Positions 19,755 through 29,492 of a DNA stretch of 64,000 bases are shown piece after piece. Position numbers and translations under genes: made by a program. The notes below the pieces were generated by a model that was given only the letters and a program-made list of their open reading frames with translations, searched no databases and was not told the origin of the DNA. Where the stretch lies: assembly GCA_025846845.1 (NCBI GenBank), contig JAOYTL010000003.1, positions 124,001 to 188,000 on the forward strand. The letters are read 5' to 3'. The DNA is from Alloboseaceae bacterium BT-24-1. GTDB taxonomy: Bacteria; Pseudomonadota; Alphaproteobacteria; Rhizobiales; Beijerinckiaceae. Position 1 is the first letter of the stretch; every line of letters starts with the position of its first letter.

Positions 19755-20921
19755 CTACAGACCGAGCGCCGCACGAACGCGGTCACCAAGCCCGCGCAGG
19801 CGCTCGACCGGCTCGTTGGCATAGACGAAGCGGATATATTGCGCGCCATGCGTCTCGCCCCAGCCGGCCATGGCGGTGGCGCAAACGCCCTGCTCCAGCA
19901 GCCGCTCCGACATCGCGGCACCATCAAGCCCGAAATCCGAGACCCGCAGCAGCAGCGACCAGCCGCCGCCCGGCACCCCAATCGGAAGCCCGCGCAGTTC
20001 CGCGAGCACGCAGTCGCGCCGCGCCTGCAATTCGCCGACATAGGGCGCGAGCGTCGTCACCGAATTCGCGAGCGCGATCGCGACCGCGTCCTGCCCGATC
20101 CCGACAGGCACGACGACATTGGCGAGCGAGACCGCGACGAGATCGGGCATGAACGCGTCCGGCGTAACGATCCAGCCGACCCGCCAGCCGATCATCCGCA
20201 GCTCCTTGGCCGAGGAGCCGACCGTGATCGTCCGCTCCGACATCCCGGGCAAACCGGCCGGATGCGATACCGGCCGGCCGTCGAAGACCAGCCGCTCCAT
20301 CGCCGTGTCGACGATCAGCAGCAGGTCATGCGCGACGCAGAGTTCGGCGACGAGTGCCCAGTCGCCGGCATCGAGGCAGCCGCCCGACGGCATCGACGGC
20401 GACATCAGCAGCATCGCCGTGGTCTTTGGTCCGATGCTGGCGCGCAACGCCTCACGGTCGAGCTGCCATTCGCTGCCGGGCTCGAAACTGAACGGCACGA
20501 AGCGCGGCACCCCGCCGGCGAGCCGCACCCGGTTGATCAGGCCGGCATAGGTCGGGTCGGTGACGATCACCTCGTTGCCGACCTCGATCGTCGCCAGCAA
20601 GACATTAAGGATGCCGGAGAGGCCGCCGGCCGAGATCACGCAGTTGCGCTCGCCGCTATAACTCACACCGGACATCGCCGAGACATGGCGAGCCGCGACA
20701 TCGCGTAGCCGCGCCTGGCCGATGAACGGCAGGTAGCTGTTGTCGGTATCCTCGCTGGCGGCCCGAATAGTGCGCGCGATCGCTGCGGGATCGGGAGGGA
20801 TGTCGGTGTCGAGATTTTCCAGCCGCAGGAAATCCTTGCCCGAGGCGTCGGCAATCGATCCCATGCGGTCGACGCCGATTCCGGCGATATGGCGCAGACG
20901 TGACGGTCTTTGGCGGGGCAT
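19755..20921 (-). CDS. PLP-dependent class I/II aminotransferase
   Basis: 388 residues, fold type I. The PLP-binding lysine lies in SSAKELRMIGWRVGW, with IVDTAMERLVF as the preceding Asp-containing strand and the C-terminal RFVYANEP as the substrate Arg region. Class I enzymes move amino groups between amino acids and 2-oxo acids; I cannot assign the donor. GAGG lies 7 nt before the ATG. It is divergent from a GntR regulator across a 44-bp AT-rich gap, which suggests direct control. Confidence 0.88.
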   Translation of the reverse strand: MPRQRPSRLRHIAGIGVDRMGSIADASGKDFLRLENLDTDIPPDPAAIARTIRAASEDTDNSYLPFIGQARLRDVAARHVSAMSGVSYSGERNCVISAGGLSGILNVLLATIEVGNEVIVTDPTYAGLINRVRLAGGVPRFVPFSFEPGSEWQLDREALRASIGPKTTAMLLMSPSMPSGGCLDAGDWALVAELCVAHDLLLIVDTAMERLVFDGRPVSHPAGLPGMSERTITVGSSAKELRMIGWRVGWIVTPDAFMPDLVAVSLANVVVPVGIGQDAVAIALANSVTTLAPYVGELQARRDCVLAELRGLPIGVPGGGWSLLLRVSDFGLDGAAMSERLLEQGVCATAMAGWGETHGAQYIRFVYANEPVERLRGLGDRVRAALGL

Positions 20922-20935
20922 ATGGACACCTCAAA

Positions 20936-20952
20936 TCATATATTATCTATGA
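20936..20952. promoter_or_regulatory. AT-rich inverted repeat, candidate GntR operator
   Basis: TCATA-N7-TATGA inverted repeat in the 44-bp gap between the divergent aminotransferase and GntR genes. The centre holds TATTAT, close to a -10 hexamer for the GntR gene. Size and placement fit an FCD-type GntR dimer site. Confidence 0.55.
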
Positions 20953-20965
20953 AATCACACCAGCT

Positions 20966-21637
20966 ATGACCTTGCAAGACCAGACCGACAGCGACCAGTC
21001 GCTCGCGGGGCGCATCGCGCGCAGCCTGGCGCAGCGTATCGTCACGGGGGCGCTGGCACCCGGCGCGCCGGTGCGGCAGGACCATGTCGCCGCCGAGTTC
21101 GGCGCGAGCCATGTGCCGGTCCGCGAGGCCTTCCGCACGCTCGAGGCGCAAGGATTGCTGGTCAGCGAGCCGCGGCGCGGGGTTCGCGTCGCCCCGCTCG
21201 AACCCGACCTCGTGCTCGAAGTGACGACGATGCGGGCGGCACTGGAGGCGCTGGCGCTGCGCCATGGCTTTCCAAGGTTGACTACGGCCGATCTGGATGA
21301 AGCCACCGCAGCCCTTGCCGAGGCCGAAGCGAGCGAGGATCTGCTGGTCTGGCAGCGCGCCAACGACCGCTTCCACCGCGCAATCACGGCGCCCTGCCGC
21401 ATGAAGCGCCTGCTCGCGACGATCGACGATCTGCACCGCACCTCGGCGCGCTTCCTGTTCGCGACCTGGCGGGACCTGGCTTGGCAGCCGCGCTCCGATT
21501 CAGAGCACCGGCAAATTCTCGATCATCTTGTCGCGGGCAGGATCGAAGAGGCGGCGCGGACCCTGGAAGCGCATATCCTCAACGCCGGCCAGGCCCTGGC
21601 CGAGAAGCTCGAGAGTGGTCTCGCAGCCTCACGCTGA
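20966..21637 (+). CDS. GntR family transcriptional regulator (FCD subfamily)
   Basis: 223 residues from the ATG at 20966. A winged helix near the N-terminus (AGRIARSLAQRIVTGALAPG, VPVREAFRTLEAQGL, RRGVRVAPL) precedes an all-helical FCD ligand domain (about 85-215) with the metal-ligand type residues DRFHRAI and SEHRQILDHLVAGR. FCD regulators bind small carboxylates. Candidate targets are the divergent aminotransferase and the downstream MFS gene. Confidence 0.9.
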   Translation: MTLQDQTDSDQSLAGRIARSLAQRIVTGALAPGAPVRQDHVAAEFGASHVPVREAFRTLEAQGLLVSEPRRGVRVAPLEPDLVLEVTTMRAALEALALRHGFPRLTTADLDEATAALAEAEASEDLLVWQRANDRFHRAITAPCRMKRLLATIDDLHRTSARFLFATWRDLAWQPRSDSEHRQILDHLVAGRIEEAARTLEAHILNAGQALAEKLESGLAASR

Positions 21638-21744
21638 AGCAATGCGGCCGAGCCGGCCGCTCGGCTTCGGTGTGATGGCCGGCATGCATCACGCGCTTTG
21701 CCGGGTGATTGACCGCGCCGACATGCGGAGGCAAGCGTCATGGC

Positions 21745-22941
21745 ATGACCACGATCCCCCTGCCGAGCGCCTCCCGCCCGCTGATGCCGGTCCTGGCGGC
21801 TCTCAGTGTCGCCCACCTGCTCAACGACCTGATCCAGTCGATGATCCCGGCGGTCTACCCGCTGCTCAAGGAGACCTATCAGCTCGACTTCGTGCAGATC
21901 GGCCTGATCACGCTGGCTTTCCAGGTCACCTCCTCGCTGCTGCAGCCGATCCTCGGCTACCTGACCGACAAGAAGCCCTGGCCCTATGCGATGGTCGCTG
22001 GCATGGGCGCGACATTGGCCGGCCTGCTCTCGCTTGCCTTCGCCCACAGCTATCCGATGGTGCTGATCGCGGCGGCGCTGGTGGGCACCGGCTCGGCCGT
22101 CTTCCACCCCGAGGCGACACGCATGGCCCGCCATGCCGCCGCCGGCCGGCAGGGACTGGCGCAGGGCGTCTTCCAGGTCGGCGGCCATGCCGGCTATGCG
22201 ACCGGCCCGCTGCTCGCCGCCGCCGTCGTCGTACCCAATGGTCAGCAGAGCCTGTCCTGGTTCTCCGGCATCGTGCTCGTCGCCATGCTGCTGATGGCCT
22301 GGATCGGCGCGCGCTATACCGCCTTCCGCCGCGAGCAGACCGCCTCGCAAAGCCATGCCGACGATGTCGCCTCGCATGGCATGCCGCGCAGCCGCGTCCT
22401 GCTGGCGATGGCGGTGCTGATCGTCATCCTGTTCTCGAAGAACGCCTATACGGCCTCCTTCACCTCCTACTACACCTTCTATCTGATCGAACGTTTCCAG
22501 GTCTCGCTGCAGCTCTCGCAGATCCTGCTCTTCCTCTATCTCGTCGTCGGCGCTGTTGGCGTCATCATCGGCGGCATGATCGGCGACCGCATCGGCCGCC
22601 ACCGCGTGATCTGGCTTTCGATCCTGGGCAGCCTGCCTTTCGCACTCGCTCTGCCCTATGCCGACCTCACCTGGGCCGTGGTCCTGAGCGTCGTGATCAG
22701 CTTCATCATGGCGAGCGCCTTCTCGGCGATCCTGATCTACGCGATCGACCTGGTGCCGCACCGGGTCGGGCTAGTCGGCGGGCTGTTCTATGGCCTTGCC
22801 TTCGGCCTCGGCGGCGTGGCGGCGGCCGCTCTCGGTGCGCTCGCCGACAAGATCGGCATCATCCAGGTCTTCGCGCTCTGCGCCTGGCTGCCGGCTTTCG
22901 GACTTCTGACCTTCCTCCTGCCGCGCGAGGCGCGCAGCTGA
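21745..22941 (+). CDS. MFS transporter, fosmidomycin resistance (Fsr)-like, second copy
   Basis: 398 residues from the ATG at 21745, twelve membrane segments. The signature VAHLLNDLIQSMIPAVYPLL, LDFVQIGLITLAFQVTSSLLQP, matches the pump at 7753-8952, so the two are paralogues. The best ribosome site (GGAGG, 21727-21731) is 13 nt from this ATG but 8 nt from an ATG at 21740 that starts a two-codon frame whose TGA overlaps the true start. It follows the GntR gene by 107 nt and converges on the autotransporter. Confidence 0.9.
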   Translation: MTTIPLPSASRPLMPVLAALSVAHLLNDLIQSMIPAVYPLLKETYQLDFVQIGLITLAFQVTSSLLQPILGYLTDKKPWPYAMVAGMGATLAGLLSLAFAHSYPMVLIAAALVGTGSAVFHPEATRMARHAAAGRQGLAQGVFQVGGHAGYATGPLLAAAVVVPNGQQSLSWFSGIVLVAMLLMAWIGARYTAFRREQTASQSHADDVASHGMPRSRVLLAMAVLIVILFSKNAYTASFTSYYTFYLIERFQVSLQLSQILLFLYLVVGAVGVIIGGMIGDRIGRHRVIWLSILGSLPFALALPYADLTWAVVLSVVISFIMASAFSAILIYAIDLVPHRVGLVGGLFYGLAFGLGGVAAAALGALADKIGIIQVFALCAWLPAFGLLTFLLPREARS

Positions 22942-22968
22942 CCCTCCGCTGCCTCGCGGCTGCGCATC

Positions 22969-25900
22969 TCACCAGGTGACGCGCAATCCGAGATTGCCAC
23001 GCAGGCTGTGGCCCTTGTCGTCGCCGAGCGCCGTCACATAGCCGCCGGTCGCGTAGAGGCTGACATTGGCGGTGATCTTGGCGACCACGCCGCCGCCGAT
23101 CTCGAGCGAGGTTCCCTTGAACCGTGTCGGGATCACATCGGTCGCATCGAACAGGATTTTGTCCGTGCGGCTGAAATTGTGCCAGAGGTTCGCCGTCAGA
23201 TAGGGCTGGAGCTCGGCGGAGCCCCACAGGAAGCTCGTCTGCAGACGGGCGCCGACCCGCCCCGTCAAACTGTCGCCATTGTCGAAGGCGACGGCTGAGA
23301 ACCTGTCACGGGTCCGATCCAGCGACAGGTGCTGCCAGATCAGTTGCGCCTGTGGTTCAAGCGTGATGCCGGCACCCAGCGCGATCGGATAACCGCCCTC
23401 GAGCGAGGCGGTCACCGAGCTGCCTTCGATGTCGCCGCGCACGCCGCGATTGGAGCGCGCATCGCCATCGAGCCAACTGTGCATCAGCACGGCGTCGACA
23501 TACCACCCCGTCGGGCCCAGATGCGTCCAATAGGCTCCGAGGCTCTTTGAATCGAGCGTGAGCTTGCCGGTCGGGCTGCGCTGCTGGCCGATGGCGAAGC
23601 CGCGGATGTCGCCTTCGGCGCGGCCATAGCCGAAGAACAGGCCGAACCGGTCGCGATGGCCGCTGGGACGGTCGATGCCATAGAGGTCGAGGCCGGTCTG
23701 GAGCCCCCAGACGCGGCCATCGAATTCCGGATCGACAGCGCCCGACCAGCGCTGCTCCGTCCGCTCGCCGAAGACCCGCCCCCAGCCAGCGGCGAAGCTG
23801 CCTTGCGCATCCAGCAGACCCTGCTCGCCACGCCGCTGATGGAAGGTACCGAGCGTCGCGACGCCGAGGCGTCGCGCCATCGCCGGCACGGCGGCGTAGG
23901 CGGCGACTTCCGGCCGATACAGCGGAATGGGGTCCGAACCGGCGGGCACCTCGGGCAGCGCCGGCGAGCCCGGTGCGGCTTCCGTATCCGAGCCTCCCGT
24001 CTCCGCGACGAGCGTGTTGCGCAGATACCAGCTCTCGCTCGATCCGCCGGTCGTGCTGCCATGGAACAGGATATATTCATAGGCGCCGGCCGCGGCCGGC
24101 CCTGCCAGCGAGAAGGCGCTCGCGCTCGTCGTCGCTCCGTTGATGGCATCGACCACCAGGATGCCGTCCCCGGCCGTGGCGCCGCCCGGTCCGCCGACAT
24201 TGGTGATCGCGAGCCGCGAGCTTCCGCTCGCCGTGCCGCCATTGATCACCAGCAGGTCAGACGGCGAGCCGTCGCTGCCGAGATAGGTGTTGAGCCCGAC
24301 GGTGCCACCCTGCCCGACATAGCTGGACACGGTCAGGGTGTTGCCGATGCCGGCGCCGCCGACCTGCGCGAGGCCGGCATTGCTCAGCGTGCCTGCGATC
24401 GTGAAGTTGCCTTTGCCGCCACCGGCGAAGGCGGCCACCGCATCCGCCACCGCGATCCGGCCGCTGTTCGTCACCGAACCGGCGACATGGCCATAGCCGC
24501 CGAACGTCGCCCCTGCTGCGACCGAGACCGGGCCGCCGCCAGCCAGCGTCGCACCGCGATTGGCCGCGTCGCCGATCGCGAGCGTACCGGCCGTGACGTT
24601 CGTCGCGCCGGTATAGGTGTTGACGCTGGTCAGCACCGTCGTGCCGGAACCGTCCTGCGTGACCGCGCCGGTCCCGGAGATGATGCCGGCGAAGGTGACC
24701 AGATCGGAGCGGTTGAAGGCGAGGATGCCGTTGTTGGCGACATTGCCGACGATGCTGCCGCTCGTGCCGCCGGCGCCGAGTTGCAGCGTGCCCTGGATGA
24801 TCGTGGTGCCACCGCTGTAGGTGTTGGCACCAGTCAGGATCGTCGTGCCGGCGCCGGTCTTCTCGACAGCACCGACGCCGCTGATCGTACCGGCATAGGT
24901 GCCGATATCCGGCTGGGTGAAGCGGACCAGGCCGTTATTGGTGACGGCTGGCGTGATGCCTAGAGCCGGTCCTTCGAGGATGCCGGCCGGGTCAACGATC
25001 GTCTGGCCTGCGAAAGCGGAATTGTCGCCGGTCAGCCGCAGCGTGCCCTGCTGCACGTTGACGGTCTGAAAATCAGTCAATGAACCGCTCAGCGTCCACG
25101 TACCGGGTTCGATCTTGTTCAGCCGCTCGAAACCGGTGACCAGGCTCGCATTCATGGCCGTGGGACCGGCTCCGGCGAGCACCAGGAGGTCGGTGCCGTC
25201 GCCGCCGATGATCCGCTGCATCGCCGAGACCTGGGCATCGCCGAGATTGCGCAGCGTGGCGGTATCGTCGCCATCGCCCATGTCGATCAGGCCACTGATC
25301 GCACCGCCGCCCTGCCAGAGGAAGGTGTCGGCGCCGGTGCTCATGCGGATCTCGCCACCGATCGCCCCGCCCGTCACCGTGACGCTGTCGGTGCCGCCGC
25401 TGACGCTGATATTGCCGCCGATCGAACCACCCGAGACCGTGATCGTGTCGTTGCCGAAGCCGGTCACCAGATTGCCGATGATCCGGCCGCCCGACATGTC
25501 GAAGATGTTGTTGTCGAGCTTCATGTCGACGCGGCCGATCGTGCCGCCGCTCATCGTCGCGACGTCGCCATCCTCGAAGGCACCGACGATGGTGCCGCCC
25601 GTCATCTGGAAGATGTCGCGCTGGTCGCCCTGCGCCAGCGAGCCGATCGTGCCGCCAGTCATGATGAAAGTGTCGATGCCCGAGCCTTGGCTGACGGCGC
25701 CGTTGACCGTTCCGGCATTGATCTCGAAGCGATCAACACCCGCCCCGGTCGTGACGCCGCCCGTCACCGTGACGGTGCTGCCGCCCGGCAGCGTGATCAG
25801 GCTGGTGCCGACAGTGTTCGTGTAGTTCGCGATGCTGCCACCGGCGAGGGTGACCGTCTTGGTTCCGGCGCCGCCGGTGATGCCGCCGCTATAGGTGCCG

Positions 25901-26109
25901 CTGTTGACGGTCAGCGTGTCGTCGCCGGCCTGGAGATCGACCGGCGTCACCGTCGGATTGGGTGCCGTGCCGGCGTCGCAGGCGACGATGTCATTCCCGG
26001 CAGTGGTCGCTCCGCAGCCCGCGAGGGCGGTGTCGGCGTAGAGCACACAGGCCACCAGCGACGAAGTCGACAGAAAAGCAAGATGGCGTGTCCGGGCGAG
26101 TCTTTGCAC
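22969..26109 (-). CDS. Autotransporter (type Va) with repetitive beta-helix passenger
   Basis: 1046 residues from a GTG start with an excellent ribosome site (GAGGAG, 6 nt). Signal peptide to about Ala30. The passenger begins with about ten degenerate 20-residue rungs (58-290) of the form GxGxDTFxMTGGTIxG, then two passenger-associated-transport repeats (GAGTTILTGANTYSGGTT and a second copy), then a linker rich in Ser/Gly. The C-terminal 270 residues form the outer-membrane beta barrel, ending in LGLRVTW with the terminal aromatic needed for Bam recognition. Probably a surface-displayed or released adhesin-like protein; no protease or lipase motif is visible. Confidence 0.93.
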   Translation of the reverse strand: MQRLARTRHLAFLSTSSLVACVLYADTALAGCGATTAGNDIVACDAGTAPNPTVTPVDLQAGDDTLTVNSGTYSGGITGGAGTKTVTLAGGSIANYTNTVGTSLITLPGGSTVTVTGGVTTGAGVDRFEINAGTVNGAVSQGSGIDTFIMTGGTIGSLAQGDQRDIFQMTGGTIVGAFEDGDVATMSGGTIGRVDMKLDNNIFDMSGGRIIGNLVTGFGNDTITVSGGSIGGNISVSGGTDSVTVTGGAIGGEIRMSTGADTFLWQGGGAISGLIDMGDGDDTATLRNLGDAQVSAMQRIIGGDGTDLLVLAGAGPTAMNASLVTGFERLNKIEPGTWTLSGSLTDFQTVNVQQGTLRLTGDNSAFAGQTIVDPAGILEGPALGITPAVTNNGLVRFTQPDIGTYAGTISGVGAVEKTGAGTTILTGANTYSGGTTIIQGTLQLGAGGTSGSIVGNVANNGILAFNRSDLVTFAGIISGTGAVTQDGSGTTVLTSVNTYTGATNVTAGTLAIGDAANRGATLAGGGPVSVAAGATFGGYGHVAGSVTNSGRIAVADAVAAFAGGGKGNFTIAGTLSNAGLAQVGGAGIGNTLTVSSYVGQGGTVGLNTYLGSDGSPSDLLVINGGTASGSSRLAITNVGGPGGATAGDGILVVDAINGATTSASAFSLAGPAAAGAYEYILFHGSTTGGSSESWYLRNTLVAETGGSDTEAAPGSPALPEVPAGSDPIPLYRPEVAAYAAVPAMARRLGVATLGTFHQRRGEQGLLDAQGSFAAGWGRVFGERTEQRWSGAVDPEFDGRVWGLQTGLDLYGIDRPSGHRDRFGLFFGYGRAEGDIRGFAIGQQRSPTGKLTLDSKSLGAYWTHLGPTGWYVDAVLMHSWLDGDARSNRGVRGDIEGSSVTASLEGGYPIALGAGITLEPQAQLIWQHLSLDRTRDRFSAVAFDNGDSLTGRVGARLQTSFLWGSAELQPYLTANLWHNFSRTDKILFDATDVIPTRFKGTSLEIGGGVVAKITANVSLYATGGYVTALGDDKGHSLRGNLGLRVTW

Positions 26110-26439
26110 ACGACGCTCCTCGCAATGTCGCTGGCGACTCGCCGGACAACGCTTGCGGAGGAGCGAAGGACGATTCGTCGACTATGCCGCCGATTGTCGA
26201 AGTGATTCTAACCGCAGGTCCAGCGAAAATTGTCCGCGATCATTAAAGCAACCCTAACGGGCACCACGGGCCGGTCAGGCCGTCATGGCCGGAAACGGCT
26301 GAAAGCGCCGTGATTTGGGGGGAGCCAGGCAATCGGCATTTTGTGACCTGATTGCATTCCGTGGCAGACAGCATGTCGTAAAAAACCCGCTGCGCACTCT
26401 CGGGCGCAGCGGGCGGATGCGAACGGCGAGCGGCGCGGT
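26110..26439. other. Intergenic region upstream of the autotransporter
   Basis: 330 bp between co-oriented phaB and the autotransporter gene. It holds the phaB terminator (26380-26413) and, in the remaining part, presumably the autotransporter promoter; I see no convincing small gene or operator there. Confidence 0.6.
26380..26413 (-). terminator. Rho-independent terminator of the pha operon
   Basis: 10-bp stem CCCGCTGCGC (26386-26395) with 26404-26413, 8-nt loop, followed on the minus strand by six T residues. It lies 26 nt beyond the phaB stop. Confidence 0.88.
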
Positions 26440-27162
26440 TCAGGCCATGTACTGGCCGCCATTGACCGCGAAGGTCGCGCCGGTGGCGAAAGCGCCGTTG
26501 TCGGAGGCGAGGAAGACAACCGTCTGCGCGATCTCCTCCGGCTTGCCGAGGCGCCCGACCGGGATGCCGGCGACGACGCGCTTCAACGCCTCCTCGGGCA
26601 TCGCAGCAACCATGTCGGTGCCGATATAGCCAGGCGTGATCGCGTTCACCGTGATGCCCTTGTTGGCGTTCTCCTGGGCCAGCGCCTTGACGAAGCCGAT
26701 ATCGCCGGCCTTGGCCGCCGAATAGTTGACCTGGCCCATCTGGCCCTTCTGGCCGTTGATCGAGGAGATCACGATGATCCGGCCAAAACCGCGCCCGCGC
26801 ATGCCCTCGATCACCGGCCGCGTCATGTTGAACAGCGAATCGAGATTGGTGCGGATGACGGCCGACCACTGGTCCTTGGTCATCTTGTGGAAGAAGCCGT
26901 CCTTGGTGATGCCGGCATTGTTGACGAGGATGTCGACCGGCCCGACCTCGGCCTCGACCTTGGCGATGCCGGCGGCGCAGGCATCGTAGTCGCCGACATC
27001 CCATTTATAGACCGGAATTCCGGTTTCGGCCTTGAACTTGGCGGCGGCCTCGTCGTTGCCGGCATAGCTCGCGGCGACCTTGTAGCCCGCTTCATGCAGA
27101 GCCTTGCAGATCGCCGCACCGATGCCGCGTGTGCCCCCCGTAACCAATGCAACCTTAGCCAT
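26440..27162 (-). CDS. phaB: Acetoacetyl-CoA reductase PhaB
   Basis: 240 residues, classical short-chain dehydrogenase. Cofactor motif TGGTRGIG (8-15), NNAG (81-84), catalytic Ser134, Tyr147 and Lys151 (VISSINGQ, NYSAAK). The spacing and the KDGFFHKMTKDQW segment match PhaB, which reduces acetoacetyl-CoA to (R)-3-hydroxybutyryl-CoA with NADPH for polyhydroxybutyrate synthesis. It is the last gene of phaA-DUF1737-phaB. AAGG lies 5 nt before the ATG. A FabG role is less likely given the operon. Confidence 0.96.
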   Translation of the reverse strand: MAKVALVTGGTRGIGAAICKALHEAGYKVAASYAGNDEAAAKFKAETGIPVYKWDVGDYDACAAGIAKVEAEVGPVDILVNNAGITKDGFFHKMTKDQWSAVIRTNLDSLFNMTRPVIEGMRGRGFGRIIVISSINGQKGQMGQVNYSAAKAGDIGFVKALAQENANKGITVNAITPGYIGTDMVAAMPEEALKRVVAGIPVGRLGKPEEIAQTVVFLASDNGAFATGATFAVNGGQYMA

Positions 27163-27201
27163 CGTCGCCTTCTCCCTCTTAGACGCGGCTACGAGGCCGC
27201 G

Positions 27202-27417
27202 TTATTCTTTGCTGAGATCGAGACCGGGCTCGTAAGTCCGGTCGATTTCCTTGATGATCGCCTGGCCGCAGATCACCCGCCCCGCCTTCTCGTCATAGGT
27301 CAGGGTCGGGTGGCCATAAAGGATCCAGCCCCGGCTCAGCGCCTCCGAGACCCGATGACAGAACGAGGCGTCGTCGGGGCCGGTGAGATAGCGGTAGAGC
27401 GTGGTCTGCTTCGGCAT
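27202..27417 (-). CDS. DUF1737 domain protein
   Basis: 71 residues, one DUF1737 domain: LYRYLTGPDDASFCHRVSEALSRGW, LYGHPTLTYD and RVICGQAIIKE are the conserved blocks. Function is unknown for the family. Here it lies inside the PHB synthesis operon, 13 nt after phaA and 39 nt before phaB, so it is almost certainly co-transcribed with them. No signal peptide or membrane segment; a compact cytosolic protein. Confidence 0.88.
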   Translation of the reverse strand: MPKQTTLYRYLTGPDDASFCHRVSEALSRGWILYGHPTLTYDEKAGRVICGQAIIKEIDRTYEPGLDLSKE

Positions 27418-27430
27418 GGCGCGGTGCCGC

Positions 27431-28609
<1,179 letters not shown>

Positions 28610-28687
28610 GGGGCCCATCCTCCGGTTCTCTTCCGCCAGCCATCCGGCCGTACGGCATGTCCTCCCCACCTTCGAAGGGGCAGGCGA

Positions 28688-28703
28688 CGCCGTCAAGACG
28701 GCG
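28688..28703. promoter_or_regulatory. Perfect palindrome in the phaA/phaR divergent gap
   Basis: 7-bp arms CGCCGTC-AA-GACGGCG in the 251-bp intergenic region between divergent phaA and phaR. It could be an operator (for example for PhaR autoregulation) or chance in GC-rich DNA. Confidence 0.35.
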
Positions 28704-28860
28704 AGACGGCTAAGCCCATCTTCAAGGCAAACTCGGCGCAGCCCCACCCCCCGCTCAAAAAACTTGCAGCAGGCAGCCGAAGAGCTATCGTCACATTCGG
28801 GACCGATTTCCGGCCTTGCCCGATCCCCGGGTTATGGCCGCAACAGCCGTGTGGGTGTCG

Positions 28861-29439
28861 ATGGCCAGCGACAAAGAACCGACTGTCATCAAGAAATACG
28901 CCAATCGCCGGCTATACCACACGGGTACGAGCTCCTACGTCACGCTGGAGGATCTGGCCGGCCTGGTGCGTAACGGCGAGGATTTCGTCGTCTATGACGC
29001 CAAGAGCGGCGACGACATCACCCGCTCGGTGCTGGCCCAGATCATCTTCGAGGAAGAGAGCAAGGATGGGCAGAACCTGCTGCCGATCGCCTTTCTGCGT
29101 CAGCTGATCCGCTTCTACGGCGACAGCATGCAGGCGCTAGTGCCGCGCTATCTCGAATTCTCGATGGACAATCTGACCCAGGATCAGAACAAGATCCGCG
29201 AGCAGATGAGCAAGGCCTTCGGGACCGGCGCCATCGACGCGCTCCAGGCCCAGACCCGCGCCAACATGGCGATGTTCACCGAGGCGTTCAGGCTGTTCAA
29301 TCCGTTCACGGCGGCAGCCGCTGCGAAAAGCCGCGGCGAGGCGCCCGCCAAAGGCGGCGAGAATGGCGAGCTCGGCGACCTGAAGCGCGAGCTCAACGAA
29401 ATGCGTGAGCGGCTGGACCGGCTCGCCAAGGAGAAATGA
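28861..29439 (+). CDS. phaR: Polyhydroxyalkanoate synthesis repressor PhaR
   Basis: 192 residues from the ATG at 28861; an ATG at 28834 is possible. The N-terminal PHB/PHA accumulation regulator domain is clear (IKKYANRRLYHTGTSSYVTLEDLA, then DITRSVLAQIIFEEE), followed by a second region and a charged C-terminal coiled coil (LKRELNEMRERLDRLAKE). PhaR senses PHB granules: without polymer it represses phasin and pha genes. Divergent position from phaA fits direct control of the operon. Confidence 0.95.
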   Translation: MASDKEPTVIKKYANRRLYHTGTSSYVTLEDLAGLVRNGEDFVVYDAKSGDDITRSVLAQIIFEEESKDGQNLLPIAFLRQLIRFYGDSMQALVPRYLEFSMDNLTQDQNKIREQMSKAFGTGAIDALQAQTRANMAMFTEAFRLFNPFTAAAAAKSRGEAPAKGGENGELGDLKRELNEMRERLDRLAKEK

Positions 29440-29492
29440 GACGCCCCTGGCTGTCACGTCCGCTCGGCTGAACCGCCGGGCGGAAAGAGGCG

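Noticed and set aside
23656..24963. 435-residue plus-strand frame opposite the autotransporter
   Set aside because: Shadow of the repetitive passenger; composition random and no ribosome site.
25100..26000. Regularly repeating DNA that could suggest a CRISPR array or satellite
   Set aside because: The repeats are imperfect, about 60 bp, in frame, and encode the 20-residue rungs of the autotransporter passenger.
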